From contig NZ_CP109104.1 of assembly GCF_035917675.1 (NCBI RefSeq), positions 5,580,001-5,644,000 of the forward strand: 64,000 nt of DNA, written 5' to 3'. The notes below the pieces were generated by a model. The model searched no databases. It was not told the DNA's origin and saw nothing but the letters and a program-made list of their open reading frames with translations. Positions within the stretch are counted from its first letter, which is position 1. Every line of letters begins with the position of its first letter. The position numbers and the translations under genes are program-made. Shown here in pieces: positions 27,101 through 35,319 of the stretch. The DNA comes from Streptomyces sp. NBC_01775. GTDB lineage: Bacteria > Actinomycetota > Actinomycetes > Streptomycetales > Streptomycetaceae.

Positions 27101-28051
27101 ATGCCAGGAGTCATGACGCCGGATCAGCTCGCCGCTCGCAGGTCGCGTGCTCTGGACGCGGCCGTCGCCGCGGGGCGCGATCTCGGGCTCGCGGTGACCG
27201 ACGCGACCGTCCTCCATGACGTGTTTTCCGTCGTCGTGCACCTCGCGCCGGCGCCTGTGGTGGTCCGGGTGCCCACCGTTTTGCCGTCGTACGCCGACCC
27301 CGACACCCAGTCGGCGCGACAGCGGGCAGAACTCGATGTGGTGACGTGGCTCGCGGAGCAGGGCAGTCCGGTGATTCCGCCGAGTCCGCTCGTGCCGGCC
27401 GAACCCGTGCGGCGCGACGGATTCTCCATGACGTTCTGGCAGTTCGTGGAGCAGGACAACAGCGTCGAGCCTGACTTCGTGCACAATTCCCGTCTGGTCG
27501 TCGACCTGCACGCCGCACTGCGCGAATACCCGGGGGATCTCCCGTTCCTTTCGGCGGCCGAACCGAGGTTCGTCACAGAGGGGCTTGCCGCCCTCGAAGC
27601 GCGTCCCGACCTCATCGACCCGGCCGATCTCGACCGCGCGCTGCGGGAGTGGGAGATCCTGGAGCCCGTCGTCCGCTCGCGCGCGGTATTCGAGGCGGAG
27701 TTCCCCGGAATCGACTTCCAGCCGATCCATGGGGACGCGCCCGCGGTCAACATCGTCGCCGCTTCGCATGGCCGGCTGTACTCCGACTTCGAATTGGTCA
27801 CGCTCGGGCCGGTCGAATGGGACGTGGCGGCCCTCGGCCCCGAATGCGAGGCCGCGTACAACTCCGCCGCGCGGCAACGAGGCCTGCGTCAGCTGGATGA
27901 GCGTGTGCTGCGCTTCGTCAACGCCGTAGGCATGTCCCGGTCGGTGGCGTGCCTCGCGCTCGTGCCGCAGTTGCCCATGCTCGCGGAGGCGGTGGAACCC
28001 GCCATCGAGCAATGGCGGACGACACCGTTTGCCGGTGGCCTGCGCGACTGA
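27101..28051 (+). CDS. Aminoglycoside phosphotransferase (APH)-family protein
   Basis: 316 residues from ATG 27101. The kinase-like fold is shown by the N-lobe VVVHLAPAPVVVRVPTV, the hinge MTFWQFVEQDNS, the catalytic loop FQPIHGDAPAVNIVAA (HGD-x4-N, brenner motif) and YSDFELVTLGPVEWDVAALG, where the family's D-F/D-x-D metal motif appears as SDFE. This is the phosphotransferase-enzyme family that includes antibiotic kinases, but many Streptomyces members phosphorylate other small molecules. It is divergent from the disordered repeat protein; 358 bp between them hold no further gene. Resistance cannot be claimed from sequence. Confidence 0.85.
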   Translation: MPGVMTPDQLAARRSRALDAAVAAGRDLGLAVTDATVLHDVFSVVVHLAPAPVVVRVPTVLPSYADPDTQSARQRAELDVVTWLAEQGSPVIPPSPLVPAEPVRRDGFSMTFWQFVEQDNSVEPDFVHNSRLVVDLHAALREYPGDLPFLSAAEPRFVTEGLAALEARPDLIDPADLDRALREWEILEPVVRSRAVFEAEFPGIDFQPIHGDAPAVNIVAASHGRLYSDFELVTLGPVEWDVAALGPECEAAYNSAARQRGLRQLDERVLRFVNAVGMSRSVACLALVPQLPMLAEAVEPAIEQWRTTPFAGGLRD

Positions 28052-28190
28052 GCGACCGCTGTACGCGTACGCGGCACCGTAGGCAGTCGGACGGAGGCTC
28101 GCCCACCTGACAGCCGTCAGGGTCACACTTGTCCTTTGCCTCTTGCCCTTTGCTCCTTGCGCCTTGAGGGCACGGTGCCGGGTCACGGCA

Positions 28191-28225
28191 CCGGGGGCCC
28201 GCCCGGGTCCCGGGCGGGCCCCCGG
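28191..28225. terminator. Perfect 17-bp palindrome between convergent genes
   Basis: CCGGGGGCCCGCCCGGG (28191-28207), one central T, and its exact reverse complement (28209-28225). A smaller hairpin, CGGTGCC...GGCACCG, lies just to the left (28173-28193). It sits 6 bp from the end of the murG-like gene and serves the facing APH gene too. Confidence 0.85.
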
Positions 28226-28231
28226 CCGGGG

Positions 28232-29410
28232 TCAGCCCGTCGCGGCGGACAGCAGTACGTCCACGAGCCTCTCGGCCGCGTCCGGCCGCCCGTGTGCCCG
28301 GGCCGCCTCCGCCATCGCCTCACGCCGCGCCGGATCGGTGAGGAGCGGGTCGACGGCCTCCCGCAGCCGCGCCGCACTCACCTCACCCTCCAGGGTGACG
28401 GCCGCGCCCGTCTTCTCCAGGTGCTGGGCGTTGTGCGCCTGCTCGTTGCCCGCAGAGGACGCGAGCGGCACGAACACCGCCGGCTTGCCGAGGGCGGTCA
28501 GCTCCGCGAGGGTACCGGCGCCGCTGCGGGAGACCACGACGTCGGCGAGCGCCAGGACGTCGGGGAGTTCGGGGCCGACGAACCCGGCGAGGTAGTAGCG
28601 GCCCGCGAGCTCGGCGGGCAGGGCTGCCGCGTTCCCGCGCAGCGCCTCGGCGTTCGCCGGCCCGCACTGGTGGATGACGTTCGCGCGCTCCAGCAGCCAC
28701 GGCAGCGCGTCCCGGACCACGTCGTTGATCTGCTGCGCGCCCTGGGCGCCGCCGGTGACGTAGAGGGTCGGGAGCCGCCGGTCGAAGCCGTGCAGTCCCA
28801 GCGCCGCGACGGCCTTGTCCGCGTGCCCCGACAGCACCTCCGGTCGCACGGGGTTGCCGGTGACCACCGCGGAGGAGCGCACCGACTCCGGCAGGAGCGG
28901 CAGCGTCGACTCGGACGACACGGCGATGCGCGCGGCGGAGCCCGCCAGCTTCCGGTTGGCCAGCCCCAGTTTCACGGTCTGCTCATGCAGGACCAGCGGG
29001 CGGCGGCACATCCGCGCGGCGAGCCCGGCCGGGACCGCGACGTACCCGCCTGTGGCGAGGACCACGTCCGGCCCGAACTCCGCGATGACCTTCCGGGCTT
29101 GCGCGACACCGAGCGGCACCCGCGCCATGTCCCGTACATTCGCCGGGCTGACCATCTTGAGCGGGTTCGCGGACCGGCGGATCTTGCCCGTCGCGACCGT
29201 CGTGAAGGCGATGCCCTCGTCCGGGGCGACGCGGGCCTCCAGCCCGTGGGGGGTACCGATCCACAGGACGTCCAGGGTGCCGCCGTCAGCGGCCAGCCGG
29301 GCCTGTAGCGTCCGGATCGCGGTCAGTGCGGGATACGTGTGGCCGCCGGTTCCTCCCCCTGTGACGATCAGGCGGAAGGAGCGGGGGGCAGGGGAAGCAG
29401 CTTCGTTCAC
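28232..29410 (-). CDS. MurG-like UDP-GlcNAc:lipid I glycosyltransferase (paralogue)
   Basis: 392 residues from GTG 29410. MurG adds GlcNAc to lipid I to form lipid II at the inner membrane face. Seen: FRLIVTGGGTGGHTYPALTAIRTL (N-terminal G-loop GGGTGGHTYPA, glycosyltransferase 28), LWIGTPHGLEARVAP, VLATGGYVAVPAGLAARM, LVLHEQTVKLGLANRKLA, LYVTGGAQGAQQINDVVRDALPWLLE (second G-loop, GGAQGA), and VVVSRSGAGTLAELTALGKPAVFVPLASSAGNEQAHNA (UDP-GlcNAc site). The canonical HEQN is HEQT here. It stands alone, outside the division/cell-wall cluster, between unrelated genes, so it is probably a second copy with a special or conditional role rather than the essential murG. Confidence 0.88.
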   Translation of the reverse strand: MNEAASPAPRSFRLIVTGGGTGGHTYPALTAIRTLQARLAADGGTLDVLWIGTPHGLEARVAPDEGIAFTTVATGKIRRSANPLKMVSPANVRDMARVPLGVAQARKVIAEFGPDVVLATGGYVAVPAGLAARMCRRPLVLHEQTVKLGLANRKLAGSAARIAVSSESTLPLLPESVRSSAVVTGNPVRPEVLSGHADKAVAALGLHGFDRRLPTLYVTGGAQGAQQINDVVRDALPWLLERANVIHQCGPANAEALRGNAAALPAELAGRYYLAGFVGPELPDVLALADVVVSRSGAGTLAELTALGKPAVFVPLASSAGNEQAHNAQHLEKTGAAVTLEGEVSAARLREAVDPLLTDPARREAMAEAARAHGRPDAAERLVDVLLSAATG

Positions 29411-29564
29411 GCGGCGCACCTTACTGGCTCGCCCGCGGCATTGAGACAGTTTCCGGGCAGGGGGCGCATCCGCAGCAGCGATGCGCCCTTCGGCCCGCCC
29501 GCGTCTACGGTCCCCTACCGCCCCTGGGGGAGCGGCTGTTGACAACGCGGGGTAAGTTTGTGTC

Positions 29565-30341
29565 GTGACGGAACAAAGAGTGGACGGCAGCGTGGGAGAC
29601 GCCGACTACGGCCGGATCGGCGCCGGATACAGCGCCTACCGCAAACCGGATCCGCGGATCGCGTCGGCCGTCCTCGCTGCCCTTGGTGACGCCGGCACCG
29701 TGGTCAACGTCGGGGCCGGCTCCGGATCGTACGAGTCCAGGAGCCTGCTGGTCACCGCCGTGGAGCCCTCGCAGTCCATGCGGGTCCAGCGTCCGGCCCA
29801 CCTGGCTCCGGCCGTTGACGCCACGGCCGAGCATCTTCCGTTCCCCGACGGTGTCTTCGACGCGGCGATGACCACCTTCAGCGTGCACCAGTGGAGCGAC
29901 ATCAAGGCCGGGCTGCGCGAGATGCGGCGGGTGGCGCGCGGCCCCGTCGTCATCCTCACCTGCGACCCTGACCTCGTACGCGACTTCTGGCTGTACGACT
30001 ACGCGCCCCTCGTCCTGGAGACCGAGGCCCGCCGCTATCCCGCCGTCGCCGATCTCACCGAGACCCTTGGCGGCCGGGTCACGGTGGAGCGGGTCCCGGT
30101 CCCCGCCGACTGCACCGACGGCTTCAACGAGGCGTACTACGCGCGCCCCGAACGCCTGCTGGAGCCCGGCGCCCGCCAGGCGTGCTCGGCGTGGAGCTTC
30201 GTGGAGCCGGAGGTGCGCGCGGAGTACGTCGGGCGGCTGCGCGACGATCTCGACTCGGGCCGCTGGGACGAGCGCTACGGCGCCCTGCGCCGGCAGCCCA
30301 CGCTGGACGGCTCCCTCATCCTGATCCGCGCCCTGCCCTGA
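29565..30341 (+). CDS. Class I SAM-dependent methyltransferase
   Basis: 258 residues from GTG 29565. Methyltransf_11-type: YGRIGAGYSAYRKPDPRIASAVLAAL, motif I TVVNVGAGSGSYES (residues about 45-58), acidic site TAVEPSQSMRVQRP, motif VDATAEHLPFPDGVFDAAMTTFSVHQWSDIKAGLREMRRV, then ARGPVVILTCDPDLV. The C-terminal half (FWLYDYAPLVLETEARRYPAVADL; AYYARPERLLEPGARQACSAW) is shared with many Streptomyces small-molecule methyltransferases. Divergent from the murG-like gene. Substrate unknown. Confidence 0.9.
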   Translation: MTEQRVDGSVGDADYGRIGAGYSAYRKPDPRIASAVLAALGDAGTVVNVGAGSGSYESRSLLVTAVEPSQSMRVQRPAHLAPAVDATAEHLPFPDGVFDAAMTTFSVHQWSDIKAGLREMRRVARGPVVILTCDPDLVRDFWLYDYAPLVLETEARRYPAVADLTETLGGRVTVERVPVPADCTDGFNEAYYARPERLLEPGARQACSAWSFVEPEVRAEYVGRLRDDLDSGRWDERYGALRRQPTLDGSLILIRALP

Positions 30342-30488
30342 TGAGGCCCATCCTCATCCGCGCTCGGCTCCTCACCCGCGCTCGGCTCTGAGGACGGCGC
30401 TCGCGCGCTCCGGAGGCGGCGATGAGTCCGGTCGGTCACCCTGGTCTCACCAGGAAGGCGGGAAGAGCCGACCATGGAGGGCCGGAGC

Positions 30489-31067
30489 ATGCGGGACCTG
30501 GTGATCACGGAGAACATCACGCTGGATGGCGTCATCGACGCCGCCGGAGGCTGGTTCGCCCCGGCCGACGCCGCCGGGGCCGACTCGGCGCAGCCCGACA
30601 CCTCCGATCTGACGGCCGCGCTGGGCGAGCAGATGGCGGGCGCCGACGCCTTCTTGGTGGGCCGCAGGACGTTCGAGGACATGCGCGGCTACTGGCCCCG
30701 GCAGACGGACGACACGACCGGCGTCGCCGACTACCTCAGTACGGTTCGCAAATACGTGGTCTCCCGCACCCTGGGCGACCCCGGCTGGCAGAACACGACG
30801 GTGCTGCCGGGCGACCCGGGCGAGGAGATCGCGGCGCTGAAGAGGGCTCCCGGCGGGGACATCGTCACGACCGGAAGCATCACGCTGGTCCACGAGCTGA
30901 TCGCGGCCGGACTGGTCGACGAGTTCCGGCTGTTCGTATACCCGGTCGTCATCGGCCCCGGTGCCCGGCTGTTCACCGACCGGACCAAGGGACCGGGCAC
31001 GCTGCGCCTGGTGGAGACCAGGCCCTTCGTCTCAGGGGTCGTGCTGCTGCGCTACCGCACGGCGTAG
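30489..31067 (+). CDS. Dihydrofolate reductase / RibD C-terminal domain family protein
   Basis: 192 residues from ATG 30489, preceded by GGAGGGCCGGAGC; ATG 30474 is an alternative start with a weaker site. RibD_C/YyaP-like reductase: MRDLVITENITLDGVIDAAGGWF, GADAFLVGRRTFEDMRGYWPRQ (NADPH-binding GRRTFE), VRKYVVSRTLGDPGWQNTTVL, GDIVTTGSITLVHELIAAGLVDEFRLFVYPVVIGPGARLF. The pattern (R-T-F-E, TGS, LIxxGLVDE) is complete, so a folded NADPH-binding enzyme is likely. Substrate unknown; most such stand-alone Streptomyces members have no known pathway. It follows the methyltransferase by 147 bp in the same direction. Confidence 0.9.
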   Translation: MRDLVITENITLDGVIDAAGGWFAPADAAGADSAQPDTSDLTAALGEQMAGADAFLVGRRTFEDMRGYWPRQTDDTTGVADYLSTVRKYVVSRTLGDPGWQNTTVLPGDPGEEIAALKRAPGGDIVTTGSITLVHELIAAGLVDEFRLFVYPVVIGPGARLFTDRTKGPGTLRLVETRPFVSGVVLLRYRTA

Positions 31068-31202
31068 CGGGCCTTCGCATGGGGCGCGCCCTCGTATGGA
31101 GCGCGCCCTCGTACGAGGAGAGGGCACGGCCGACGCGCCGTGCCCCCTCGCCCTCTCCTGCCTCCTGCTCGCATGCCACCCGGCAGCCGCGCACCGGATG
31201 CT

Positions 31203-31562
31203 TCAGCGGCTCTCCAGCCGTAGCCGCAGCTGCGTTTCCTGGTCGCCTGCCACATGCAGCTCCTCGCGCACCGTGAAGGCGTCGTCCAGCACCCGGAGGA
31301 GCTTGTCCACGGCTGTGGGCGGCCCCTGGAGTTCGGCCGCGACGGGGGTGGCCAGTGCCACGGGCTCCGGCCGCCGGCCGGTGCCCTGCGCGATGTCGAA
31401 CTGCGCCATCCACACATCGGCCTTCCGCCGCTCGGCCCCGGACTTCCAGTCCGAGGGGAACAGCGCGTCCAGAACTTCGAACACCACTTCGGCATCCGCA
31501 CCGCCGCACTCGCTCAGCTGCACGGAGACTTCCCTGTCCCCACCGGACATGTCCGCCACCAT
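31203..31562 (-). CDS. Conserved hypothetical protein
   Basis: 119 residues from ATG 31562, picked because GGGAGG lies 7 nt upstream (a longer frame to 31601 lacks one). The sequence MVADMSGGDREVSVQLSECGGADAEVVFEVLDALFPSDW, then ADVWMAQFDIAQG and LQGPPTAVDKLLRVLDDAFTVREELHVAGDQETQLRLRLESR has a mixed alpha/beta pattern typical of small actinomycete proteins of unknown role; I recognise no domain. It starts 30 bp after the DUF3662 gene on the same strand, so the pair is likely an operon. Confidence 0.65.
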   Translation of the reverse strand: MVADMSGGDREVSVQLSECGGADAEVVFEVLDALFPSDWKSGAERRKADVWMAQFDIAQGTGRRPEPVALATPVAAELQGPPTAVDKLLRVLDDAFTVREELHVAGDQETQLRLRLESR

Positions 31563-31591
31563 TCCGGGCCTCCCTTTCTCGCGAATTGTCT

Positions 31592-32209
31592 TCAGGCCCA
31601 ATATCGGCCCGTGGGTACCCGCGAGACGTGATCACAACCGGCGATTCGCGCTTCGTCTCCAGGCCGGGACGGCCCGCACAGTTCGCAGGCCCCCGACGAC
31701 CCCGACGGTCCCGATGCCCCCGAGGGCCCGGACGCTCCGGATGGCCCGGGCGGTCCGGACGGCTCGAACAGCGGGAGCGGCAGCAGCTGGGTCAGGTCGT
31801 CGCCATGGCCCCCACCGGCCGGAGCGGGCGCGGTGGGGGCCACATGGCTGTGGACGCGGTAGCGGGTGACCGGATGCTGGGCGGAACGCGGCGCCTCCAG
31901 CCGGACCGTGACGGGGCCCGCGAAGGTGTAGCGGCGCTCGGCCGCGTAGCTGCGGACCAGCGCGGCCAGCTGGGGTGCCAGCTCGCCGCTGTGCGCGTCG
32001 AGCCGCTCGTGGACGTCCTGGGGCAGCTCGATGCTGAAGTGGTTGGGGACCAGGGTTCGGCCGTGGCCCAGGATCATGGCGTTCTCGTCGCACTCCTTGT
32101 AGAGCACCGTCACGATCTCGGCGGGCTTGCTGCGCGGCCTGCGTACCAGCGCCCACGCTGCCGAGATCCAGCGCTCCAGTGCCCGTTCGAAATCCCCGAT
32201 CCTTCCCAT
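31592..32209 (-). CDS. DUF3662 (FhaA N-terminal domain) protein without FHA domain, collagen-like tail
   Basis: 205 residues from ATG 32209. Residues 1-125 match DUF3662: MGRIGDFERALERWISAAWALVRRPRSKPAEIVTVLYKECDENAMILGHGRTLVPNHFSIELPQDVHERL, then LAALVRSYAAERRYTFAGPVTVRLE. In FhaA this domain is followed by a linker and an FHA domain that binds phosphothreonine; here there is no FHA domain. Instead the C-terminus has a run of GPSGASGPSGASGPSGSSG triplets, collagen-like, then a Cys-containing end (ACELCGPSRPG, IAGCDHVS). No membrane helix or signal peptide. The role is unknown; it could interact with the same wall-synthesis partners as FhaA. Confidence 0.8.
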   Translation of the reverse strand: MGRIGDFERALERWISAAWALVRRPRSKPAEIVTVLYKECDENAMILGHGRTLVPNHFSIELPQDVHERLDAHSGELAPQLAALVRSYAAERRYTFAGPVTVRLEAPRSAQHPVTRYRVHSHVAPTAPAPAGGGHGDDLTQLLPLPLFEPSGPPGPSGASGPSGASGPSGSSGACELCGPSRPGDEARIAGCDHVSRVPTGRYWA

Positions 32210-32402
32210 GGCCGTCCGCCACCCGCCTCTCGCCCGCTCGCTCGTCGCCCGTTCACTGCCCCGCTAACGCCCGGAGCGGCGGGACGGGCACGCCCGGCGC
32301 ACCGGATGGCGCACGCCCTGGCCGGGCGGTGACGCCGGCCCCGCACGCACCTCCGGGCGCCCCGCACGCGCGTCCGGCCGACGCGTGCGGCCGACGCCTC
32401 CT

Positions 32403-32434
32403 GGTCCGGCGGTCCGGCGGTCCGGCGGTCCGGA
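32403..32434. repeat. 8-bp tandem repeat, four copies
   Basis: GGTCCGGC occurs three times (32403-32426) and once as GGTCCGGA (32427-32434), in the 402-bp divergent spacer between the DUF3662 gene and the aminotransferase gene. The rest of this spacer is very GC-rich with no gene visible. Confidence 0.8.
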
Positions 32435-32611
32435 CGTACGGCCCGGGGGTGCGCGGTGTGTGCCGTGGCGTGGCGCACCCGAGCGCGATGGCGCGCGGCA
32501 ACCGGTCAACCCGTCCGTGCGGCCCGTGCCGGGCTCGGTCCGGAACGGCGGCGGCTGCCCACATTCCGGATGGGGGCGGGGCGGGCCGGGGCGCGTTCGT
32601 AGGCTGCGGGT

Positions 32612-33883
32612 ATGACCCCCAGCACCACCGCGGGCTCTGCTCCCGCGCCCGCCCCGGGAGCCGCCCGCACAGCGGGCGCACCGGATGCCGCGTCAAATGC
32701 CGCGCCCGCGCCCCCGCTCGCCTCCCGTGCCGCCTCGGTCGGCTCCTCTCCCGTGCGCGAGATCCTCGCGCTGACGGAGCGCCCCGAGGTGATCTCCTTC
32801 GCGGGCGGGCTGCCCGCGCCCGAGCTGTTCGACGCGGAGGGGATACGGGCCGCCTACGACCAGGTGCTCACCGAGGAGCCGCGCCGCGCGCTCCAGTACT
32901 CCACGACGGAGGGCGACCCCGCGCTGCGCGCCGCCGTCGCCGCGCGGCTCGGCGCCCGGGGCCTGCCCACCTCGCCGGACGACCTGCTGGTGACCACCGG
33001 CTCCCAGCAGGGCCTCACGCTGCTGGCGACGGCGCTGCTGGAGCCCGGCGACACCGTGCTGGTGGAGGACCCGACGTATCTCGCGGCCCTCCAGTGCTTC
33101 GGATTCGCGGGCGCGCGCGTCGTCCCCGTGCGTTCGGACGAGAACGGCCTCGACCCCGCGGCGCTGGCCGATGCCGTGGTGCGCGAGCGGCCCAAACTGC
33201 TCTACACGGTGCCGACGTTCCAGAACCCGACCGGCCGCACCCTCCCGGCCGCGCGGCGGCAGGCCGTCGCCGCGGTCGCGGCGCGGCACGGGCTGTGGAT
33301 AGCCGAGGACGACCCGTACGGCGAACTGCGCTACGAGGGCGAGCGGGTGCCCCACCTCGCCTCCCTGGAGGCCGCCGCCGACCGCACGGTGCTGCTGGGC
33401 AGCTTCTCCAAGGTCATGGCGCCCGGACTGCGGCTGGGCTGGCTGCGCGCCCCCGCCGCGCTGCGCCGCGCCTGCGTCGTCGCCAAACAGTCCTTCGACC
33501 TGCACTGCTCGACCGTCGACCAGGCCGCCACCGCCCGCTACCTCGCGGACGCCGACCTGGACGCGCACCTCGAACGGCTGTGCGTGGCCTACCGGCTGCG
33601 CCGGGACGCCCTGCTCGACGGGCTGCCCGCCGCGCTGCCCGAGGGGAGCGAGTGGAACAGGCCGGAGGGCGGCATGTTCGTCTGGGCCCGGCTGCCGGCG
33701 GGCCACGACGCGACGGAGCTGCTCCGTGCTGCGGTCGCCCGCGATGTGGCCTACGTCCCCGGGGCGCCGTTCTTCGCCGGTCCACCGGACCCGGGCGCGC
33801 TGCGGCTGTCGTTCACCACGCACACCCCCGAGGAGATCGCGGAGGGACTGCGGCGCCTCGCCGGGGTGTTCGAGGCCCGGTAG
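32612..33883 (+). CDS. PLP-dependent aminotransferase (class I/II, LysN/ARO8-like)
   Basis: 423 residues. After a low-complexity Ala/Pro N-terminus (about 1-40) the fold-type I enzyme begins: SRAASVGSSPVREILALTERPEVISFAGGLPAPELFD, then LQYSTTEGDPALRAAVAARL, VTTGSQQGLTLLATALLEPGDTVLVEDPTYLAAL, PTFQNPTGRTL, and IAEDDPYGELRYEG. The Schiff-base lysine is K267 in LLGSFSKVMAPGLRLGW; the C-terminal arginine lies in PGALRLSFTTHTPEEI. This is the family of 2-aminoadipate, aromatic and branched-chain aminotransferases (GntR-MocR-like without the HTH). Exact substrate cannot be told. It is divergent from the DUF3662 gene and has its own spacer of 402 bp. Confidence 0.9.
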   Translation: MTPSTTAGSAPAPAPGAARTAGAPDAASNAAPAPPLASRAASVGSSPVREILALTERPEVISFAGGLPAPELFDAEGIRAAYDQVLTEEPRRALQYSTTEGDPALRAAVAARLGARGLPTSPDDLLVTTGSQQGLTLLATALLEPGDTVLVEDPTYLAALQCFGFAGARVVPVRSDENGLDPAALADAVVRERPKLLYTVPTFQNPTGRTLPAARRQAVAAVAARHGLWIAEDDPYGELRYEGERVPHLASLEAAADRTVLLGSFSKVMAPGLRLGWLRAPAALRRACVVAKQSFDLHCSTVDQAATARYLADADLDAHLERLCVAYRLRRDALLDGLPAALPEGSEWNRPEGGMFVWARLPAGHDATELLRAAVARDVAYVPGAPFFAGPPDPGALRLSFTTHTPEEIAEGLRRLAGVFEAR

Positions 33884-33922
33884 GCGCGTGCGCTCCCTTC
33901 ACGTGCCACGGGAGTTGACGAG

Positions 33923-34140
33923 GTGCCGGACCGCGGCTTCACCGGCTCCGTCGACCACCGGGCGAAGGTGTCCGGGCGGAGGAGCAGGGCGCGCTCCCCG
34001 CTCTGGCGCGCCGGCACCCGCACCTGGCGCCGGCGATCGACCGGCCGCGCGAGGAGCACCGTACGGCGGACAGGCTGCGGGCCGGTCCGGAGCGACTGCT
34101 CGACGGGGCCGCCACCGCCGGCCCCGGCCGCTTCCTGACC
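33923..34140 (+). pseudogene. Possible hemerythrin-like (HHE) remnant
   Basis: Across a frame shift the plus strand gives RGFTGSVDHRA and then EEQGALPALARRHPHLAPAIDRPREEHRTADRLRAGPERLL, which resembles the ELxRRHPxLAPxxxxLxxEHRTV part of hemerythrin-like or related four-helix proteins. No single frame spans it, and no start is supported. Weak evidence; it could be chance in GC-rich sequence. Confidence 0.3.
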
Positions 34141-34146
34141 GCTCCG

Positions 34147-34602
34147 TCAGGGGCGGAGGCGGGCGCCGACGCGGCCCAGCGCCTCGGCCATCGCGTCCAG
34201 CTCGTCGGGGCGCAGGACGTCGATGAGGGCCTCGCGTACGGCGGCGACGTGTCCGGGGGCCGCGGCGCGCAGCGTGTCGCGGCCCTCGGTGGTGAGGACG
34301 GCCAGGACGCCGCGTACGTCCGTGGGGCAGGAGCGGCGGCGCACCAGGCCGCGCTTCTCCAGCTGGCTCACCTGGTAGGTCAGCCCGCTCTTGGAGGTGA
34401 AGAGGCCCTCCGCCAGCTCGGTCATCCGGATCTCGCCGTCCGGCGCGGCCCCGAGTCGTACGAGGATCTCGTACTGCGTGTGGGAGAGCCCCGCGTCGTC
34501 CTTGAGCTGTTGCTCAAGGTGACGGGAGACCCGGCTGGTCGCTTCCAGGAAGCCCTGCCAGGCCGCCATCTCCCGCTCGTCGAGCCACCTGGTCTCTGCC
34601 AT
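34147..34602 (-). CDS. MarR family transcriptional regulator
   Basis: 151 residues from ATG 34602 (ATG 34611 possible; neither has a strong ribosome site). Winged-helix MarR layout: helix MAAWQGFLEATSRVSRHLEQQLKDDAGLSHTQYEILVRLGAAPDGEIRMTELAEGLFTSKSGLTYQVSQLEKRGLVRRRSCPTDVRGVLAVLT with the DVRGV wing, then RDTLRAAAPGHVAAVREALIDVL dimer helix. Divergent from a DoxX membrane protein and near a LigB-type dioxygenase. A 14-bp inverted repeat pair lies between its start and doxX, so it probably represses that set and itself in response to a phenolic or oxidative signal (inference). Confidence 0.92.
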   Translation of the reverse strand: MAETRWLDEREMAAWQGFLEATSRVSRHLEQQLKDDAGLSHTQYEILVRLGAAPDGEIRMTELAEGLFTSKSGLTYQVSQLEKRGLVRRRSCPTDVRGVLAVLTTEGRDTLRAAAPGHVAAVREALIDVLRPDELDAMAEALGRVGARLRP

Positions 34603-34622
34603 GCGTGTCATTCTACGCGGTT

Positions 34623-34678
34623 GTTCAAATTCGAACTGTCTTGTACGGTCGCCCCGAGAACGAGGTTCGAATTTGAAC
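34623..34678. promoter_or_regulatory. MarR-type operator: pair of 14-bp inverted repeats
   Basis: GTTCAAATTCGAAC at 34623-34636 and its exact reverse complement GTTCGAATTTGAAC at 34665-34678, 28 bp apart; each half is itself a near-palindrome (TTCAAATTCGAA). The block covers the whole divergent MarR/DoxX promoter region, a layout expected for two MarR dimers. Confidence 0.8.
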
Positions 34679-34705
34679 CACACGTCCCGCAGGAGGCTCC
34701 CGCTC

Positions 34706-35281
34706 ATGTCGTCCCCCCACGCCACAACCCTCTCCCCGGATGCCGGGCCGGACACCGCCCGGACGGGCGGCACCGACGCCGCCGTTTCCGCGCCCGCCCA
34801 GCCCGGCTACGACGCGGGCCTGCTCGTGCTGCGGCTCGCCCTCGGCCTGACGATGGCGGCGCACGGCTCTCAGAAGCTCTTCGGATGGTTCAACGGCGGC
34901 GGGCTCGACGGCACCGCCGGGTTCTTCACCTCGGTCGGATACCCCTCGGGCAAGACCATGGCCGTCGTCGCCGGCCTCAGCGAGACCCTGGGCGGTCTCG
35001 GGCTGGCCCTCGGCCTGCTCACCCCGCTCGCGGGCGCCGCCCTCTTCGGCACCATGCTCAACGTCCTCGCCGTGAAGTGGGGCAGCTTCTTCGCGCCGAA
35101 GGGCGTGGAGTACGAACTCCTCCTGGCCGTGGCCGCCGCCGCGCTCACCCTCACCGGGCCCGGCAGGCTGGCCGCCGACCGCGCGCTGCCCGTCCTGCGC
35201 GCCCACCGCCTCACCCACGGCGCCGCGGCACTCGTCCTGGGCGCGGTCCTGGCCGGGATCGTCCTCCTCGTACGGAACTGA
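34706..35281 (+). CDS. DoxX family membrane protein
   Basis: 191 residues from ATG 34706, ribosome site GGAGG 9 nt upstream. DoxX/DoxD-like: after a 35-residue Ala/Thr-rich leader, GYDAGLLVLRLALGLTMAAHGSQKLFGWFNGGGLDGTAGFFTSVG, then SGKTMAVVAGLSETLGGLGLALGLLTPLAGAALFGTMLNVLAVKW, LLAVAAAALTLTGPGRLAADRAL and a last helix AALVLGAVLAGIVLLVRN. Four membrane helices. Family members take part in thiol/redox stress (with rhodanese or SodA in mycobacteria) or quinone chemistry. Divergent from MarR with shared operator; LigB dioxygenase downstream after a strong hairpin. Confidence 0.9.
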   Translation: MSSPHATTLSPDAGPDTARTGGTDAAVSAPAQPGYDAGLLVLRLALGLTMAAHGSQKLFGWFNGGGLDGTAGFFTSVGYPSGKTMAVVAGLSETLGGLGLALGLLTPLAGAALFGTMLNVLAVKWGSFFAPKGVEYELLLAVAAAALTLTGPGRLAADRALPVLRAHRLTHGAAALVLGAVLAGIVLLVRN

Positions 35282-35319
35282 TCCGCCCCGCCCGACCTCT
35301 CGGAAGCACTGCCCAGGGA

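Noticed and set aside
29539..29561. TTGACA before the methyltransferase at 29565 as a promoter
   Set aside because: No acceptable -10 hexamer at 16-19 bp; the start codon comes too soon.
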